The notes beneath the pieces were generated by a model, which had not been told where the DNA came from, ran no database searches, and saw only the letters and a list, made by a program, of their open reading frames with translations. The position numbers and the translations under genes were made by a program. From Flavobacteriaceae bacterium (GTDB taxonomy: Bacteria > Bacteroidota > Bacteroidia > Flavobacteriales > Flavobacteriaceae), in NCBI GenBank assembly GCA_002709185.1, contig PAQB01000012.1, positions 1 through 14,245 of the forward strand: a stretch of 14,245 nucleotides of DNA, given 5' to 3'. Shown piece by piece: positions 1 to 8,022 of this stretch (position 1 is its first letter; each line of letters starts with the position of its first letter).

Positions 1-389
1 CCACCTAAGGAGCCTCCAATAATGGCATATAATTGATTTATTTTCAAAAACTTAATTCCTGAAATGAACATTTGGGCAATATCTCTAGCTACAAAATCTT
101 TGTAATTTTCTATTAAATTATCGGGGTTTCCATCGTGACCGTTTCCAGGAATATTAAAGGCCAAAACGGTATAACGCAGTGTATCAATTGTTTTATCAGG
201 CCCTATTAGTGAACGCCACCACCCGGTTTCACCGCATACATTTGAATTGCCTGTTAAAGCGTGGTTTACCAAAACAATTGGGGCTGTATTTAAAGCACAC
301 CCAAACAACTGATAAGACAACTGTGTGGCGTGTTTCTGACCAGAAATTAAGGTGTGCTCAGGTAGGTTTATGTATTTTAATACCTTCAA
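1..389 (-). CDS. metX: Homoserine O-acetyltransferase, N-terminal part (cut by window edge)
   Basis: Alpha/beta-hydrolase-fold enzyme that acetylates homoserine with acetyl-CoA, supplying the substrate of the sulfhydrylase encoded just upstream. I translated 129 codons by hand. Visible family motifs are APIVLVNHALTGNSN (residues 36-50), ETGWW (54-58), the oxyanion-loop region NIPGNGHDG (79-87) and the nucleophile elbow GGSLGG, whose Ser127 is the catalytic serine. The catalytic Asp and His lie beyond the window. No ATG is available: the frame is closed by a TGA at 408-410, and the best start is TTG at 387-389, giving MKVLKYI, which resembles the usual flavobacterial N-terminus. The gene follows metY with an 11-nt gap, so the two are almost certainly co-transcribed under the SAM riboswitch. 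The product could be named a succinyltransferase from sequence alone; acetyl is favoured by the metY partner. The start codon is the least certain part. Confidence 0.93.
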   Translation of the reverse strand, partial: MKVLKYINLPEHTLISGQKHATQLSYQLFGCALNTAPIVLVNHALTGNSNVCGETGWWRSLIGPDKTIDTLRYTVLAFNIPGNGHDGNPDNLIENYKDFVARDIAQMFISGIKFLKINQLYAIIGGSLG

Positions 390-400
390 TACTTTATTTG

Positions 401-1699
401 TTAGGAATCACAAGGAAGTTGTGCACTTACTGCACTAAAAGCCGCTTCCAAATCTGCTTTGAGATCATCGATATTTTCCAGTCCAACTGACAAGCGAATG
501 AGGTCTTTAGTAACTCCTGTAGAGACTTGGGCGGCATCATTTAATTGTTGATGGGTGGTACTCGCAGGATGAATGATTAAAGATTTTGTGTCTCCGATGT
601 TTGCCAATAAAGAAAATAGTTTTGTGGTATCTGCAATTTTTTTAGCAGCATCATATCCACCATGAACCCCAAAAGTAACAAGACCACTCTGACCTTTGGG
701 TAAGTAACGCGCGGCTAATGACTTGTAAGCACTGCTTTCTAAACCTGGGTAATTCACCCAAGCAACCAAATCCTGTTTTTGTAACCACTTTGCTAATAGC
801 AATGCATTTTCGCTGTGCTTTTGAATTCTAACTTCCAATGTTTCCAATCCTTGTATGATTTGAAATGCATTAAATGGACTGAGTGCAGCGCCATAATCTC
901 GCAATCCTTCTATTCTAATTTTAGCTATGAATGCGGCCGCTTCTAGAACTTCGCTGTAAACCAAGCCGTGATATCCAGGGGAGGGTTCCGTAAATTCTGG
1001 GAATTTTCCATTGGCCCAATCAAAAGTTCCCGCATCAATAATGGCACCTCCAAGGGCTGTACCATTACCATTGATATATTTTGTAAGAGAATGAATGACA
1101 ATATTGGCGCCGTATTCAATTGGATTTAATAAACAAGGCGTGGCAACAGTATTGTCCACTATTAATGGAACTTTGAAAGCTTTTGCCTGGTTAGAGATGG
1201 CTTCGATGTCTAAGACATCCAATTTTGGATTTCCTAGAGATTCAATAAAAAATGTTCGGGTGTTTTCTTGAACTGCAGATTTGAAATTTTCGGCATCTGA
1301 TGGATCCACAAAAGTAGTTGTGATTCCATGTCTTGGTAAGGTAACGCTCAATAAATTGTAGGTGCCCCCATACAAACTACTGGAAGCAACAATATGATCT
1401 CCAGCTTTTAAAAGCGTTAACAAGGTCGTCGCAATAGCAGAGGTGCCGGAAGCTGTGACAACCGCTGCAATTCCACCTTCCAAAGCGGCCAGACGCTGCT
1501 CCAAAATATCATTTGTTGGATTGTTGATTCTAGTGTAAATATTACCTGGCTCTGCCAATGCAAATAAATTTGCGGCATGGTCAGAATTGTTGAAGACATA
1601 GGCTGTGGATTGGTAAATAGGTACGGCTCTCGTGCCAGAGGTTTGTGAGGTGTCGTGACCCGCGTGTAATGCGTTTGTTGCAAATTTTTGATTACTCAT
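401..1699 (-). CDS. metY: O-acetylhomoserine sulfhydrylase (PLP-dependent)
   Basis: Cytosolic Cys/Met-metabolism PLP enzyme that converts O-acetylhomoserine plus sulfide to homocysteine (direct sulfhydrylation). At 432 residues it has the normal length for the MetY subgroup, which is longer than cystathionine gamma-synthase. Motifs in order: YTRINNPTND (residues 55-64, phosphate-binding Tyr/Arg supplied to the neighbouring subunit), ASGTSA (83-88), VDNT (181-184, Asp182 pairing with the pyridine nitrogen), SLTKYINGNG (204-213, with Lys207 forming the Schiff base) and the C-terminal IHPASTTHQQL, typical of sulfhydrylases. The ATG at 1697-1699 is preceded by A-rich sequence, not a Shine-Dalgarno motif. 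It is the first gene of the metY-metX operon, about 116 nt downstream of the SAM-I riboswitch, so it should be repressed by SAM. The family also contains cystathionine-lyase-like members, but length and operon partner support MetY. Confidence 0.96.
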   Translation of the reverse strand: MSNQKFATNALHAGHDTSQTSGTRAVPIYQSTAYVFNNSDHAANLFALAEPGNIYTRINNPTNDILEQRLAALEGGIAAVVTASGTSAIATTLLTLLKAGDHIVASSSLYGGTYNLLSVTLPRHGITTTFVDPSDAENFKSAVQENTRTFFIESLGNPKLDVLDIEAISNQAKAFKVPLIVDNTVATPCLLNPIEYGANIVIHSLTKYINGNGTALGGAIIDAGTFDWANGKFPEFTEPSPGYHGLVYSEVLEAAAFIAKIRIEGLRDYGAALSPFNAFQIIQGLETLEVRIQKHSENALLLAKWLQKQDLVAWVNYPGLESSAYKSLAARYLPKGQSGLVTFGVHGGYDAAKKIADTTKLFSLLANIGDTKSLIIHPASTTHQQLNDAAQVSTGVTKDLIRLSVGLENIDDLKADLEAAFSAVSAQLPCDS

Positions 1700-1815
1700 T
1701 TTTCAGTTTTTGAGTTAGTAATAAATTAAAGCAAAAGTAAAAGTCATCAGTTTTGATGAATCTTAAAGAAAAATGTTATGAAGATGGCACCTTAATTTTA
1801 CAGAAATTAGCACTG

Positions 1816-1926
1816 GTTATCTATCTAATTATGAACCACAAAAAGTAGAATTTAGCACCTACTCTAAATCGATTAGAGGGTTGCTAAGGCGTCAATGGGT
1901 CTAATCCCTCAACCTTTCTTGATAAC
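1816..1926 (-). promoter_or_regulatory. SAM-I (S-box) riboswitch controlling metY-metX
   Basis: Read on the minus strand, this stretch carries the S-box core. P1 is GTTATC (1921-1926) paired with GATAAC (1816-1821). Then come AAGAAAGG (P2 5' side and kink-turn region), GAGGGATTAGACCC with the GGG/CCC helix, CCTTAGCAACC (P2 3' side and J2/3), a P3 stem CTCTAA/TTAGAG, the invariant GGTGCTAAATTCTAC, and P4 (CTAC/GTGG). The order and wording of these blocks match the known SAM-I aptamer, and the genes it precedes are its classical targets. Known biology: SAM binding stabilises P1 and turns expression off. Downstream (1700-1815) the expression platform is not obvious. The best candidate is the 6-bp hairpin TCATCA/TGATGA at 1744-1759, followed by a T-rich run on the minus strand. 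Confidence 0.94.
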
Positions 1927-1964
1927 AATTCAATAAGTTTTTGAACTTTCTATATGCAAATATT

Positions 1965-1972
1965 CAAACATA
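1965..1972 (-). promoter_or_regulatory. Putative Bacteroidota -7 element for the metY-metX leader
   Basis: Minus-strand TATGTTTG matches the Bacteroidota sigma consensus TAnnTTTG and lies about 40 nt upstream of the riboswitch P1, which would leave a short leader before the aptamer. No TTG sits at the expected upstream spacing (the nearest TTTG, at 1986-1989, is only 13 nt away), so the assignment rests on the -7 match and position alone. Confidence 0.4.
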
Positions 1973-2006
1973 AAAATCAAATAACCAAATTTTTTTCTGG
2001 TTATTT
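1970..2006 (-). terminator. Rho-independent terminator of the 516-residue TPR-like gene
   Basis: A perfect 9-bp inverted repeat, AAATAACCA (1979-1987) and TGGTTATTT (1998-2006), with a 10-nt loop. On the minus strand it is followed by GATTTTTA. The 5' arm overlaps the first base of the gene's stop codon (2006-2008). The stem is AT-rich, so it is modest in strength, but position and T-run fit termination before the metY leader promoter. Confidence 0.7.
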
Positions 2007-3556
2007 TAATTATTAATATTGATTTTAGTAAATTTTTCTTTAATTATGTCTGCCGTAGATTTATTTTCTATTTTGCTTTCCAGCCACGAAATTATATCAA
2101 GGTACAAGAATGCGCGCCTTTCATAAGGGTGGTCCTCGTAAGTTAAAAGCTTTTGATGCAAGCGCTTAAAAGCGGCTTTTAATTCGTTTGGATAGATATC
2201 CCCCAAACTCTTTAAAAAAGAAACCATTTCTTTTTGAACTGCATATAAATCTTCCATTTTAATCAAAAACTTATAGGTGTTTTTGATAAGACGATCGAGT
2301 TGATAGTCAAGACCAGCCTCATAATGGGCCACTAAATTTAAAATTCGTGAAAAGCATAACAGATCTTCCCTCATCTGAAGGGACTTATTGTTAATTATTT
2401 TAGAGACATAAACAATGGCATTTTCATAATCCCCAGTGCCAAAGTACAAGCTGGCTATTTTATAGTAAAATACCATGACATGATGTTCATCTATTTGATT
2501 GGCGTGTTTCTTCAAACCTTCGAGCACCTCATCAACCAAAGGAAGTCCCTCTTTGAAAGTGCCTTCCATAAAATGTAAATTAATCTTATTGGAATACAAG
2601 TAAAGAAACACCAGGCCGTCTATATTATCGTCGTGAGGGAACCATGATTTTTGAGTAATTTGTTCAAAATCACTCAAAACATTTTTAAATTTTTGATGGT
2701 GCTTTATGAAAAATAAGGCCTCTAAAAGATATTGGTATCCCCTTAAGAAAAATACAGGATTAAGAGAAATCATGGCTTTATTATCATAAAATAAGTCCAC
2801 CCATTTTCGCGAATATTTATAACAAGACTTGAAATCTTGAATTAAAAAACTGTACCAAAGATGAGATTTATAAAGCCAAAGCTTTTCTCTGAAACCCAAT
2901 GTTTCAATTTTAAATTTTGGCATTCTTTTATCAAAATAATCAGTCACTTTCTGAAACTCTGCATTGTTTTTTACATAGCCTGTTTTTAAAAATAAACCAT
3001 ACAATTGCAGTGACAAATTAGATAACTTGCTGGCAATAACATTTTGATGGCTCAACTCTTTGGCTTGAATTGTTAATGCATCAGCTCTATTACTAAGACT
3101 TCTTGTGATGTATTGAGATTCAATAACTTTTTCAAGCTCAACAATCTCGTAAGCAATATTTTTTTCTTGATTTTTAATCGCCAAAGTCTTGGCCTTATCC
3201 AGTATTTTCAAACTTTGTTTGTAGAGCCCTTTATGGTACAAAATAGTCGCAAAATCCAATTGCTCTCTCAATTGTATTCTTAAATTTTGACGAGAAGGAT
3301 TCAGTTTTAAACTTATCAGTATCTGCTTGTATAGATGGGCTTTTAAATTGGAAAGCTGTTGTTTTTTTACGAATCCGTCTTTTAGGATCAGTTTTTCATC
3401 GTATACCTTTTGGCGTTCCAAAAGCTTAAATAACAACAAAAATTTTGAATCTTCATTCACACCCAATCTACCAACATAAAGCTTAAACTGTCGCTTTTCG
3501 GACTTGGTCAATGATTTAACCAAGACAAACAAATTGTCTTTTGTAAGTTTAGTCAT
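2006..3556 (-). CDS. Helical-repeat (TPR-like) protein of unknown function
   Basis: 516 residues, Lys-, Leu- and aromatic-rich, with no signal peptide and no membrane segment, so probably cytosolic. It begins LTKDNLFVLVKSLTKSEKRQ, a basic N-terminal segment I associate with uncharacterised Bacteroidota proteins. The rest reads as a chain of amphipathic helices. Two stretches fit the tetratricopeptide pattern: LYHKGLYKQSLKILDKAK (about 106-123) and IASLYFGTGDYENAIVYVSK (about 367-386). No catalytic motif, metal site or DNA-binding domain is visible. TPR-like solenoids usually act as protein-protein scaffolds, but I can name no partner. The ATG at 3554-3556 gives a good N-terminus. It is transcribed alone, diverging from leuA across 152 nt, and has its own terminator. 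I infer no link to leucine synthesis beyond adjacency. Confidence 0.85.
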   Translation of the reverse strand: MTKLTKDNLFVLVKSLTKSEKRQFKLYVGRLGVNEDSKFLLLFKLLERQKVYDEKLILKDGFVKKQQLSNLKAHLYKQILISLKLNPSRQNLRIQLREQLDFATILYHKGLYKQSLKILDKAKTLAIKNQEKNIAYEIVELEKVIESQYITRSLSNRADALTIQAKELSHQNVIASKLSNLSLQLYGLFLKTGYVKNNAEFQKVTDYFDKRMPKFKIETLGFREKLWLYKSHLWYSFLIQDFKSCYKYSRKWVDLFYDNKAMISLNPVFFLRGYQYLLEALFFIKHHQKFKNVLSDFEQITQKSWFPHDDNIDGLVFLYLYSNKINLHFMEGTFKEGLPLVDEVLEGLKKHANQIDEHHVMVFYYKIASLYFGTGDYENAIVYVSKIINNKSLQMREDLLCFSRILNLVAHYEAGLDYQLDRLIKNTYKFLIKMEDLYAVQKEMVSFLKSLGDIYPNELKAAFKRLHQKLLTYEDHPYERRAFLYLDIISWLESKIENKSTADIIKEKFTKININN

Positions 3557-3571
3557 AATTAAATAATAAGC

Positions 3572-3618
3572 TTAATACACTGATAATCATATTATTACAA
3601 GAAAACATCAGTGCTTAA
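3572..3618. repeat. Inverted repeat between the TPR-like gene and leuA (possible operator)
   Basis: CACTGAT (3578-3584) and ATCAGTG (3607-3613) form a perfect 7-bp inverted repeat, flanked by TTAA on both outer sides (3572-3575 and 3615-3618). Inside it lies a smaller palindrome, ATAAT-CAT-ATTAT (3583-3595). It sits 16-62 nt upstream of the minus-strand gene and 91-137 nt upstream of leuA, a plausible place for a regulator of either promoter. I could not pick a convincing promoter for leuA: TAAATTTA (3625-3632) and TAGGTTTA (3644-3651) each miss the TAnnTTTG consensus by one base and lack an upstream TTG. Confidence 0.4.
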
Positions 3619-3708
3619 ACATCGTAAATTTATGAAAATAATTTAGGTTTAAAATTCAAAAAAAATTAAATTCGTAATGCAATACAATATAGAATATATT
3701 ATACAGAA

Positions 3709-4878
3709 ATGGCCACCACAAACGTTCAAATATTTGACACAACTTTAAGGGATGGAGAGCAGGTTCCTGGATGCAAGCTCAACAAAGCTCAAAAAATTGT
3801 TATCGCAGAACAATTAGACCTGTTGGGCGTCGATATTATTGAAGCTGGCTTCCCTGTATCAAGCCCAGGAGATTTTGCTTCAGTTGAAGCCGTTTCGAAG
3901 GTTGTAAAGCATGCAACCGTTTGCGGATTGAGCCGCTCCGTTGAAAACGATATTAAAATCGCTGCAGAAGCCTTAAAATATGCCAAGATTCCTAGAATTC
4001 ATACAGGTATTGGAACATCAGATTCGCACATCAAATTTAAATTTAATTCCAACCGAGATGCTATTATTGAGCGCGCTACTGCTGCGGTACGTTACGCAAA
4101 ATCATTTGTTGAAGACATAGAATTTTATGCCGAAGACGCGGGTCGAACAGATAATGAATACCTTGCAAAAGTATGTGAAGCTGTTATAAAAGCTGGAGCC
4201 ACTGTGCTAAATATTCCAGACACAACAGGCTATTGTCTTCCCCATGAGTACGGGGCCAAAATAAAATACCTAAAAGAAAACGTGAGAGGAATTGAGAAAG
4301 CCACTTTGTCTTGTCATTGTCATAACGATCTTGGGTTAGCCACAGCAAACTCTATAGAAGGTGCAATCAATGGAGCGGGCCAAATTGAATGTACCATCAA
4401 TGGTATTGGCGAACGTGCTGGTAATACCGCATTAGAGGAAGTGGTGATGATCATGAAGCAACATCCAAATCTAAAATTAGACACCAATATTAATACCTCC
4501 ATGCTCTATGGCATCAGCCAGTTGGTTTCTGATCATATGGGAATTTATACCCAGCCTAACAAAGCCATCGTCGGTGCTAATGCATTTGCACACAGCTCAG
4601 GGATTCATCAAGACGGCGTCATAAAAAATAGAGAGACCTATGAAATCATAGACCCAAAAGATGTTGGTGTTACCGAATCGGCTATTGTGCTGACAGCTAG
4701 ATCTGGTCGCGCCGCCTTGGCCTACAGGGCAAAAAATGTCGGTTATGAACTCACAAAACTACAGCTCGATGTTGTTTACAAAGATTTTCTAAAATTTGCT
4801 GATTTAAAAAAAGAAATAAATGACAATGACATCCACGAAATCATGGAGTCTAGTGCGATTTACAATGAACTCCGCTGA
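3709..4878 (+). CDS. leuA: 2-isopropylmalate synthase, short form without regulatory domain
   Basis: First committed step of leucine synthesis: condenses 2-oxoisovalerate with acetyl-CoA. The TIM-barrel catalytic domain shows DTTLRDGEQ (residues 10-18, Arg14/Asp15 at the active site), the metal-binding HCHNDLGLA (203-211, His203 and His205) and [15 protein letters not shown] (231-245). The ATG at 3709 gives the motif-bearing N-terminus at the usual distance. At 389 residues it stops after the linker subdomains; the C-terminal leucine-binding domain of about 130 residues found in longer LeuA enzymes is absent. The stop is followed after 3 nt by leuC, leaving no room for a lost C-terminus, so this is a natural short form rather than a recent truncation. 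Related enzymes (homocitrate or citramalate synthase) are possible from sequence alone, but the leuCDB neighbours make LeuA very likely. Confidence 0.94.
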   Translation: MATTNVQIFDTTLRDGEQVPGCKLNKAQKIVIAEQLDLLGVDIIEAGFPVSSPGDFASVEAVSKVVKHATVCGLSRSVENDIKIAAEALKYAKIPRIHTGIGTSDSHIKFKFNSNRDAIIERATAAVRYAKSFVEDIEFYAEDAGRTDNEYLAKVCEAVIKAGATVLNIPDTTGYCLPHEYGAKIKYLKENVRGIEKATLSCHCHNDLGLATANSIEGAINGAGQIECTINGIGERAGNTALEEVVMIMKQHPNLKLDTNINTSMLYGISQLVSDHMGIYTQPNKAIVGANAFAHSSGIHQDGVIKNRETYEIIDPKDVGVTESAIVLTARSGRAALAYRAKNVGYELTKLQLDVVYKDFLKFADLKKEINDNDIHEIMESSAIYNELR

Positions 4879-4881
4879 TTT

Positions 4882-6264
4882 ATGAAAAAGACACTTTTTG
4901 ATAAAGTTTGGGATGCGCATGTTGTGGAAGCTATTGAAAATGGACCTCAAATCCTATACATCGACAAGCATCTTATTCATGAAGTTACAAGCCCTCAAGC
5001 TTTTAACGAATTAAAGAGAAGAAGAATTCCGATTTTTAGACCACATCAAATTGTCGCTACAGCCGATCACAATACCCCAACGAAAGACCAACACCTACCA
5101 GTCAAAGACGCGTTGTCTAGTAATCAACTAGAACAACTTTCAAAAAATTGTTTAGAAAACAATATTACACTCTATAAACTCGGACATAAGTACAATGGGA
5201 TTGTCCATGTTATGGCACCTGAACTTGGGATCACTCAGCCAGGTATGACCATGGTGTGCGGGGACAGTCATACCTCAACACACGGTGCTTTTGGAGCGAT
5301 CGCTTTTGGCATTGGGACAAGTCAAGTCGCCCAGGTCTTTGCAAGCCAATGTCTTTTACTAAAAAAACCAAAAAGTCTACGCGTTACTGTAAATGGCAGC
5401 CTCAAAAAAGGAGTTTTAGCGAAAGATGTTATCCTATACATTATTTCAAAATTAGGCACCAATTCAGGGACAGGTTATTTCTGTGAATATGCAGGAGATG
5501 TCTTTGAAAATATGAGTATGGAAGGTCGAATGACCGTATGTAACATGAGCATTGAAATGGGGGCTAGAGGCGGTATGATTGCACCAGATCAAACTACTTT
5601 TGACTATATCAAGGGGCGCGAGTTTGCGGCTAAGGGTACTGAGTTTGAGAAAAAAATTGAATATTGGAAAACACTCCCAACAGACGAAGGGGCTAAATTT
5701 GACAAGGAATATACTTTTGATGCTGAAGATATTGCGCCCATGATTACTTACGGGACCAATCCTGGCATGGGCATCAAAATATCTGATGTTATCCCTTTAG
5801 AAAATGATTCCTCTTTTGAAAAATCTTTGGAATATATGGATTTTAATGCTGGAGAATCTTTATTAGACAAACCCATCAACTTCGTATTTATTGGCAGCTG
5901 TACCAATTCTAGAATTGAAGATTTCAGAGTAGCTGCCAGTTACATTAAAGGCAAACAAAAAGCCAAGAATGTAACTGCTTGGCTGGTTCCAGGAAGCCGA
6001 CAAGTAGAAGCGCAAATCAAAGCAGAAGGCCTACAAAGTGTGTTTGAAGCCGCTGGATTTGAATTGAGACAACCTGGATGTTCAGCTTGTCTAGCCATGA
6101 ACGATGATAAGATCCCTCAGGGGGAGTACTGTGTATCCACCTCAAATAGAAATTTTGAAGGCCGCCAAGGTCCTGGTGCCAGAACCATTTTAGCAAGCCC
6201 ACTGGTCGCTGCAGCAACCGCGGTGGAAGGAAAAATTATTGATGTCACTCAACATACCCTGTAA
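4882..6264 (+). CDS. leuC: 3-isopropylmalate dehydratase, large subunit
   Basis: Aconitase-family large subunit that, with LeuD, isomerises 2-isopropylmalate to 3-isopropylmalate through a [4Fe-4S] cluster. The 460 residues match the bacterial LeuC length. The three cluster cysteines are visible: Cys340 in [11 protein letters not shown], then Cys400 and Cys403 in [13 protein letters not shown]. Other family signatures are [10 protein letters not shown] at the N-terminus, [20 protein letters not shown] (126-145) and [10 protein letters not shown] (421-430). The gene starts 3 nt after leuA, and its stop codon overlaps the leuD start by one base (TAATG), consistent with translational coupling of the two subunits. 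Confidence 0.98.
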   Translation: MKKTLFDKVWDAHVVEAIENGPQILYIDKHLIHEVTSPQAFNELKRRRIPIFRPHQIVATADHNTPTKDQHLPVKDALSSNQLEQLSKNCLENNITLYKLGHKYNGIVHVMAPELGITQPGMTMVCGDSHTSTHGAFGAIAFGIGTSQVAQVFASQCLLLKKPKSLRVTVNGSLKKGVLAKDVILYIISKLGTNSGTGYFCEYAGDVFENMSMEGRMTVCNMSIEMGARGGMIAPDQTTFDYIKGREFAAKGTEFEKKIEYWKTLPTDEGAKFDKEYTFDAEDIAPMITYGTNPGMGIKISDVIPLENDSSFEKSLEYMDFNAGESLLDKPINFVFIGSCTNSRIEDFRVAASYIKGKQKAKNVTAWLVPGSRQVEAQIKAEGLQSVFEAAGFELRQPGCSACLAMNDDKIPQGEYCVSTSNRNFEGRQGPGARTILASPLVAAATAVEGKIIDVTQHTL

Positions 6265-6854
6265 TGGAAAAATTTTCAACTCTTAAATCGCGAGCAATTC
6301 CACTTAATGTCGCCAATGTGGATACCGATCAAATCATTCCTGCACGGTTTTTAAAAGCCACGGATAAAAAAGGCTTTGGAGACAATGTCTTTAGAGACTG
6401 GCGTTACGATAAGGACCAGAATTTAAAACCTGATTTCCCACTCAACAACCCAAAATATAGCGGTAGTATTCTTGTTGCGGCAGATAACTTTGGCTGTGGC
6501 TCTAGTCGCGAGCACGCGGCCTGGGCGCTGGTGGGTTACGGATTCAAAGTGATTGTTTCGAGTTTTTTCGCAGATATTTTTAAAGGAAATGCCCTCAACA
6601 ACGGTTTGCTTCCCATTCAAGTATCTGAAACATTTCTCAAAGCGCTCTTTAATGTCATTGACAAGGATTCTAATACCTGCTTAACCGTCAATTTAGAAAC
6701 GCAATGCCTATCGGTTGATGGCATAAATTTAAGTACTAACTTTGACATTGATCCCTACAAAAAAACATGCCTTATCAATGGTTATGATGATATTGATTAT
6801 TTGATAAGCCAAAAAGAAAAAATTGAAGCCTTTGAGCATTTAAAAAAATATTAA
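6264..6854 (+). CDS. leuD: 3-isopropylmalate dehydratase, small subunit
   Basis: Swivel-domain subunit that completes the LeuCD isomerase active site. The 196 residues are typical. Signatures are [13 protein letters not shown] (residues 18-30) and [15 protein letters not shown] (75-89), the loop that contacts substrate in this family. The start ATG shares one base with the leuC stop. The C-terminus ([12 protein letters not shown]) is the usual flavobacterial-style charged helix. The gene is followed after 2 nt by leuB. Confidence 0.97.
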   Translation: MEKFSTLKSRAIPLNVANVDTDQIIPARFLKATDKKGFGDNVFRDWRYDKDQNLKPDFPLNNPKYSGSILVAADNFGCGSSREHAAWALVGYGFKVIVSSFFADIFKGNALNNGLLPIQVSETFLKALFNVIDKDSNTCLTVNLETQCLSVDGINLSTNFDIDPYKKTCLINGYDDIDYLISQKEKIEAFEHLKKY

Positions 6855-6856
6855 TT

Positions 6857-7975
6857 ATGAATCTAAAAATTGCCGTATTGCCTGGAGATGGTATAGGTCC
6901 CGAAGTCACCGAGCAAGCTGTTAAAGTTTTAAACGCAATTGCCATAAATTTTAATCATAAATTTAGTTACACTTATGCTGATGTGGGTGCGATTGCCATA
7001 GACAATCACAACGATCCTTTGCCAGCGACAACTCTTCAAATATGCAAAAAACACGATGCCATTTTATTTGGTGCGATTGGCGACCCAAAATACGACAACG
7101 ATCCTTCGGCTAAAATCAGACCAGAGCAAGGACTTTTAAAACTCCGAAAAGAATTGGGGCTGTTTGCAAACATACGTCCTGTAAAAGCTTATAAAACACT
7201 CTTGAAAAAATCACCCTTGCGAAAAAAAATCATCAAGGGAACCGATATTAGTATTTACAGAGAGCTAACTGGAGGCTTGTATTTTGGAGAAAAAAAAATA
7301 AGCGAGGATGGCAATACAGCCTCAGATTTGTGCAGCTATTCACGGCACGAAATTGAGCGAATTACACACTTGGCTTTTAAGGCCGCAAAAGCAAGAAAAA
7401 ATAAGGTCACCTTGGTAGACAAAGCCAATGTTTTAGAAAGTTCTAGACTCTGGCGAAAGGTAGTCACAGAAATTGGAAAGCAATATCCCAAAGTTAATTT
7501 AGATTTTTTATTTGTGGACAACGCCGCCATGCAAATGATACAAAACCCAAAACAATTTGATGTCATTCTAACAGAAAACTTATTTGGAGATATTATTAGT
7601 GACGAAGCCAGTGTAATTGGAGGTTCGATTGGTTTGTTGGCCTCTGCCTCTGTTGGAAATAAATATGCCATGTTTGAACCCATACATGGGTCCTATCCAC
7701 AAGCGACTGGAAAAGGTATTGCCAATCCAGTAGCCTCTATTTTATCGGCGGCGATGTTGCTCGATCACTTTGAATTATATGAAGAAGCCAAAATGATTCG
7801 AAAAGCTGTGGATAAATCACTCGTATTACAAATTACCACCCCAGACTTGAATAAGAAATTTGACAATGTCACAACAAGTAAAGTCGGCGATTTTATTGAA
7901 GATTTCATCAATAATCCAGATGATTCTAACTTAAATTTTTCTAATATTTACCTGGGACAATCAACAATCATTTAA
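6857..7975 (+). CDS. leuB: 3-isopropylmalate dehydrogenase
   Basis: NAD-dependent oxidative decarboxylation of 3-isopropylmalate to 2-oxoisocaproate, the last dedicated step before transamination to leucine. At 372 residues it has the standard length of the beta-decarboxylating dehydrogenase family. Motifs: LPGDGIGPEV (8-17, nucleotide end), LRKELGLFANIRPVK (96-110, substrate arginines), RELTGGLYFG (135-144, catalytic Tyr142), VDKANVL (187-193, Lys189), ENLFGDIISDEAS (240-252, metal ligands Asp245 and Asp249) and EPIHGSYPQATGKGIANP (274-291, adenine-binding region). The arginine-rich substrate loop favours isopropylmalate over isocitrate. It is the last gene of the operon and is followed 10 nt later by a strong terminator. 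Confidence 0.97.
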   Translation: MNLKIAVLPGDGIGPEVTEQAVKVLNAIAINFNHKFSYTYADVGAIAIDNHNDPLPATTLQICKKHDAILFGAIGDPKYDNDPSAKIRPEQGLLKLRKELGLFANIRPVKAYKTLLKKSPLRKKIIKGTDISIYRELTGGLYFGEKKISEDGNTASDLCSYSRHEIERITHLAFKAAKARKNKVTLVDKANVLESSRLWRKVVTEIGKQYPKVNLDFLFVDNAAMQMIQNPKQFDVILTENLFGDIISDEASVIGGSIGLLASASVGNKYAMFEPIHGSYPQATGKGIANPVASILSAAMLLDHFELYEEAKMIRKAVDKSLVLQITTPDLNKKFDNVTTSKVGDFIEDFINNPDDSNLNFSNIYLGQSTII

Positions 7976-7985
7976 ATTATTAAAC

Positions 7986-8021
7986 AAAAAAAAGCCTCAC
8001 GCATTGCATGAGGCTTTTTTT
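7986..8021. terminator. Bidirectional Rho-independent terminator between leuB and rng
   Basis: GCCTCA (7994-7999) and TGAGGC (8009-8014) form a GC-rich 6-bp stem around a 9-nt loop. It is flanked by A8 on the left (7986-7993) and T7 on the right (8015-8021), so the hairpin has a T-run on both strands. It serves the plus-strand leu operon and the minus-strand rng gene, whose stop lies 2 nt away. Confidence 0.92.
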
Positions 8022-8022
8022 G

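Noticed and set aside
179..490. A 103-codon plus-strand frame at the left edge
   Set aside because: Lies opposite metX and the metY C-terminus, both of which carry clear family motifs.
3632..3750. Leader peptides upstream of leuA (ATG at 3632 giving MKII; ATG at 3677 giving a 23-codon frame overlapping leuA)
   Set aside because: Neither contains leucine runs, and there is no terminator/antiterminator hairpin pair before leuA, so attenuation is not supported.
4860..4900. leuA as a frameshifted or truncated gene
   Set aside because: leuC starts 3 nt after the stop, and no remnant of a LeuA C-terminal domain is present.
7336..7683. A 115-codon minus-strand frame inside leuB
   Set aside because: Antisense shadow of the dehydrogenase gene.
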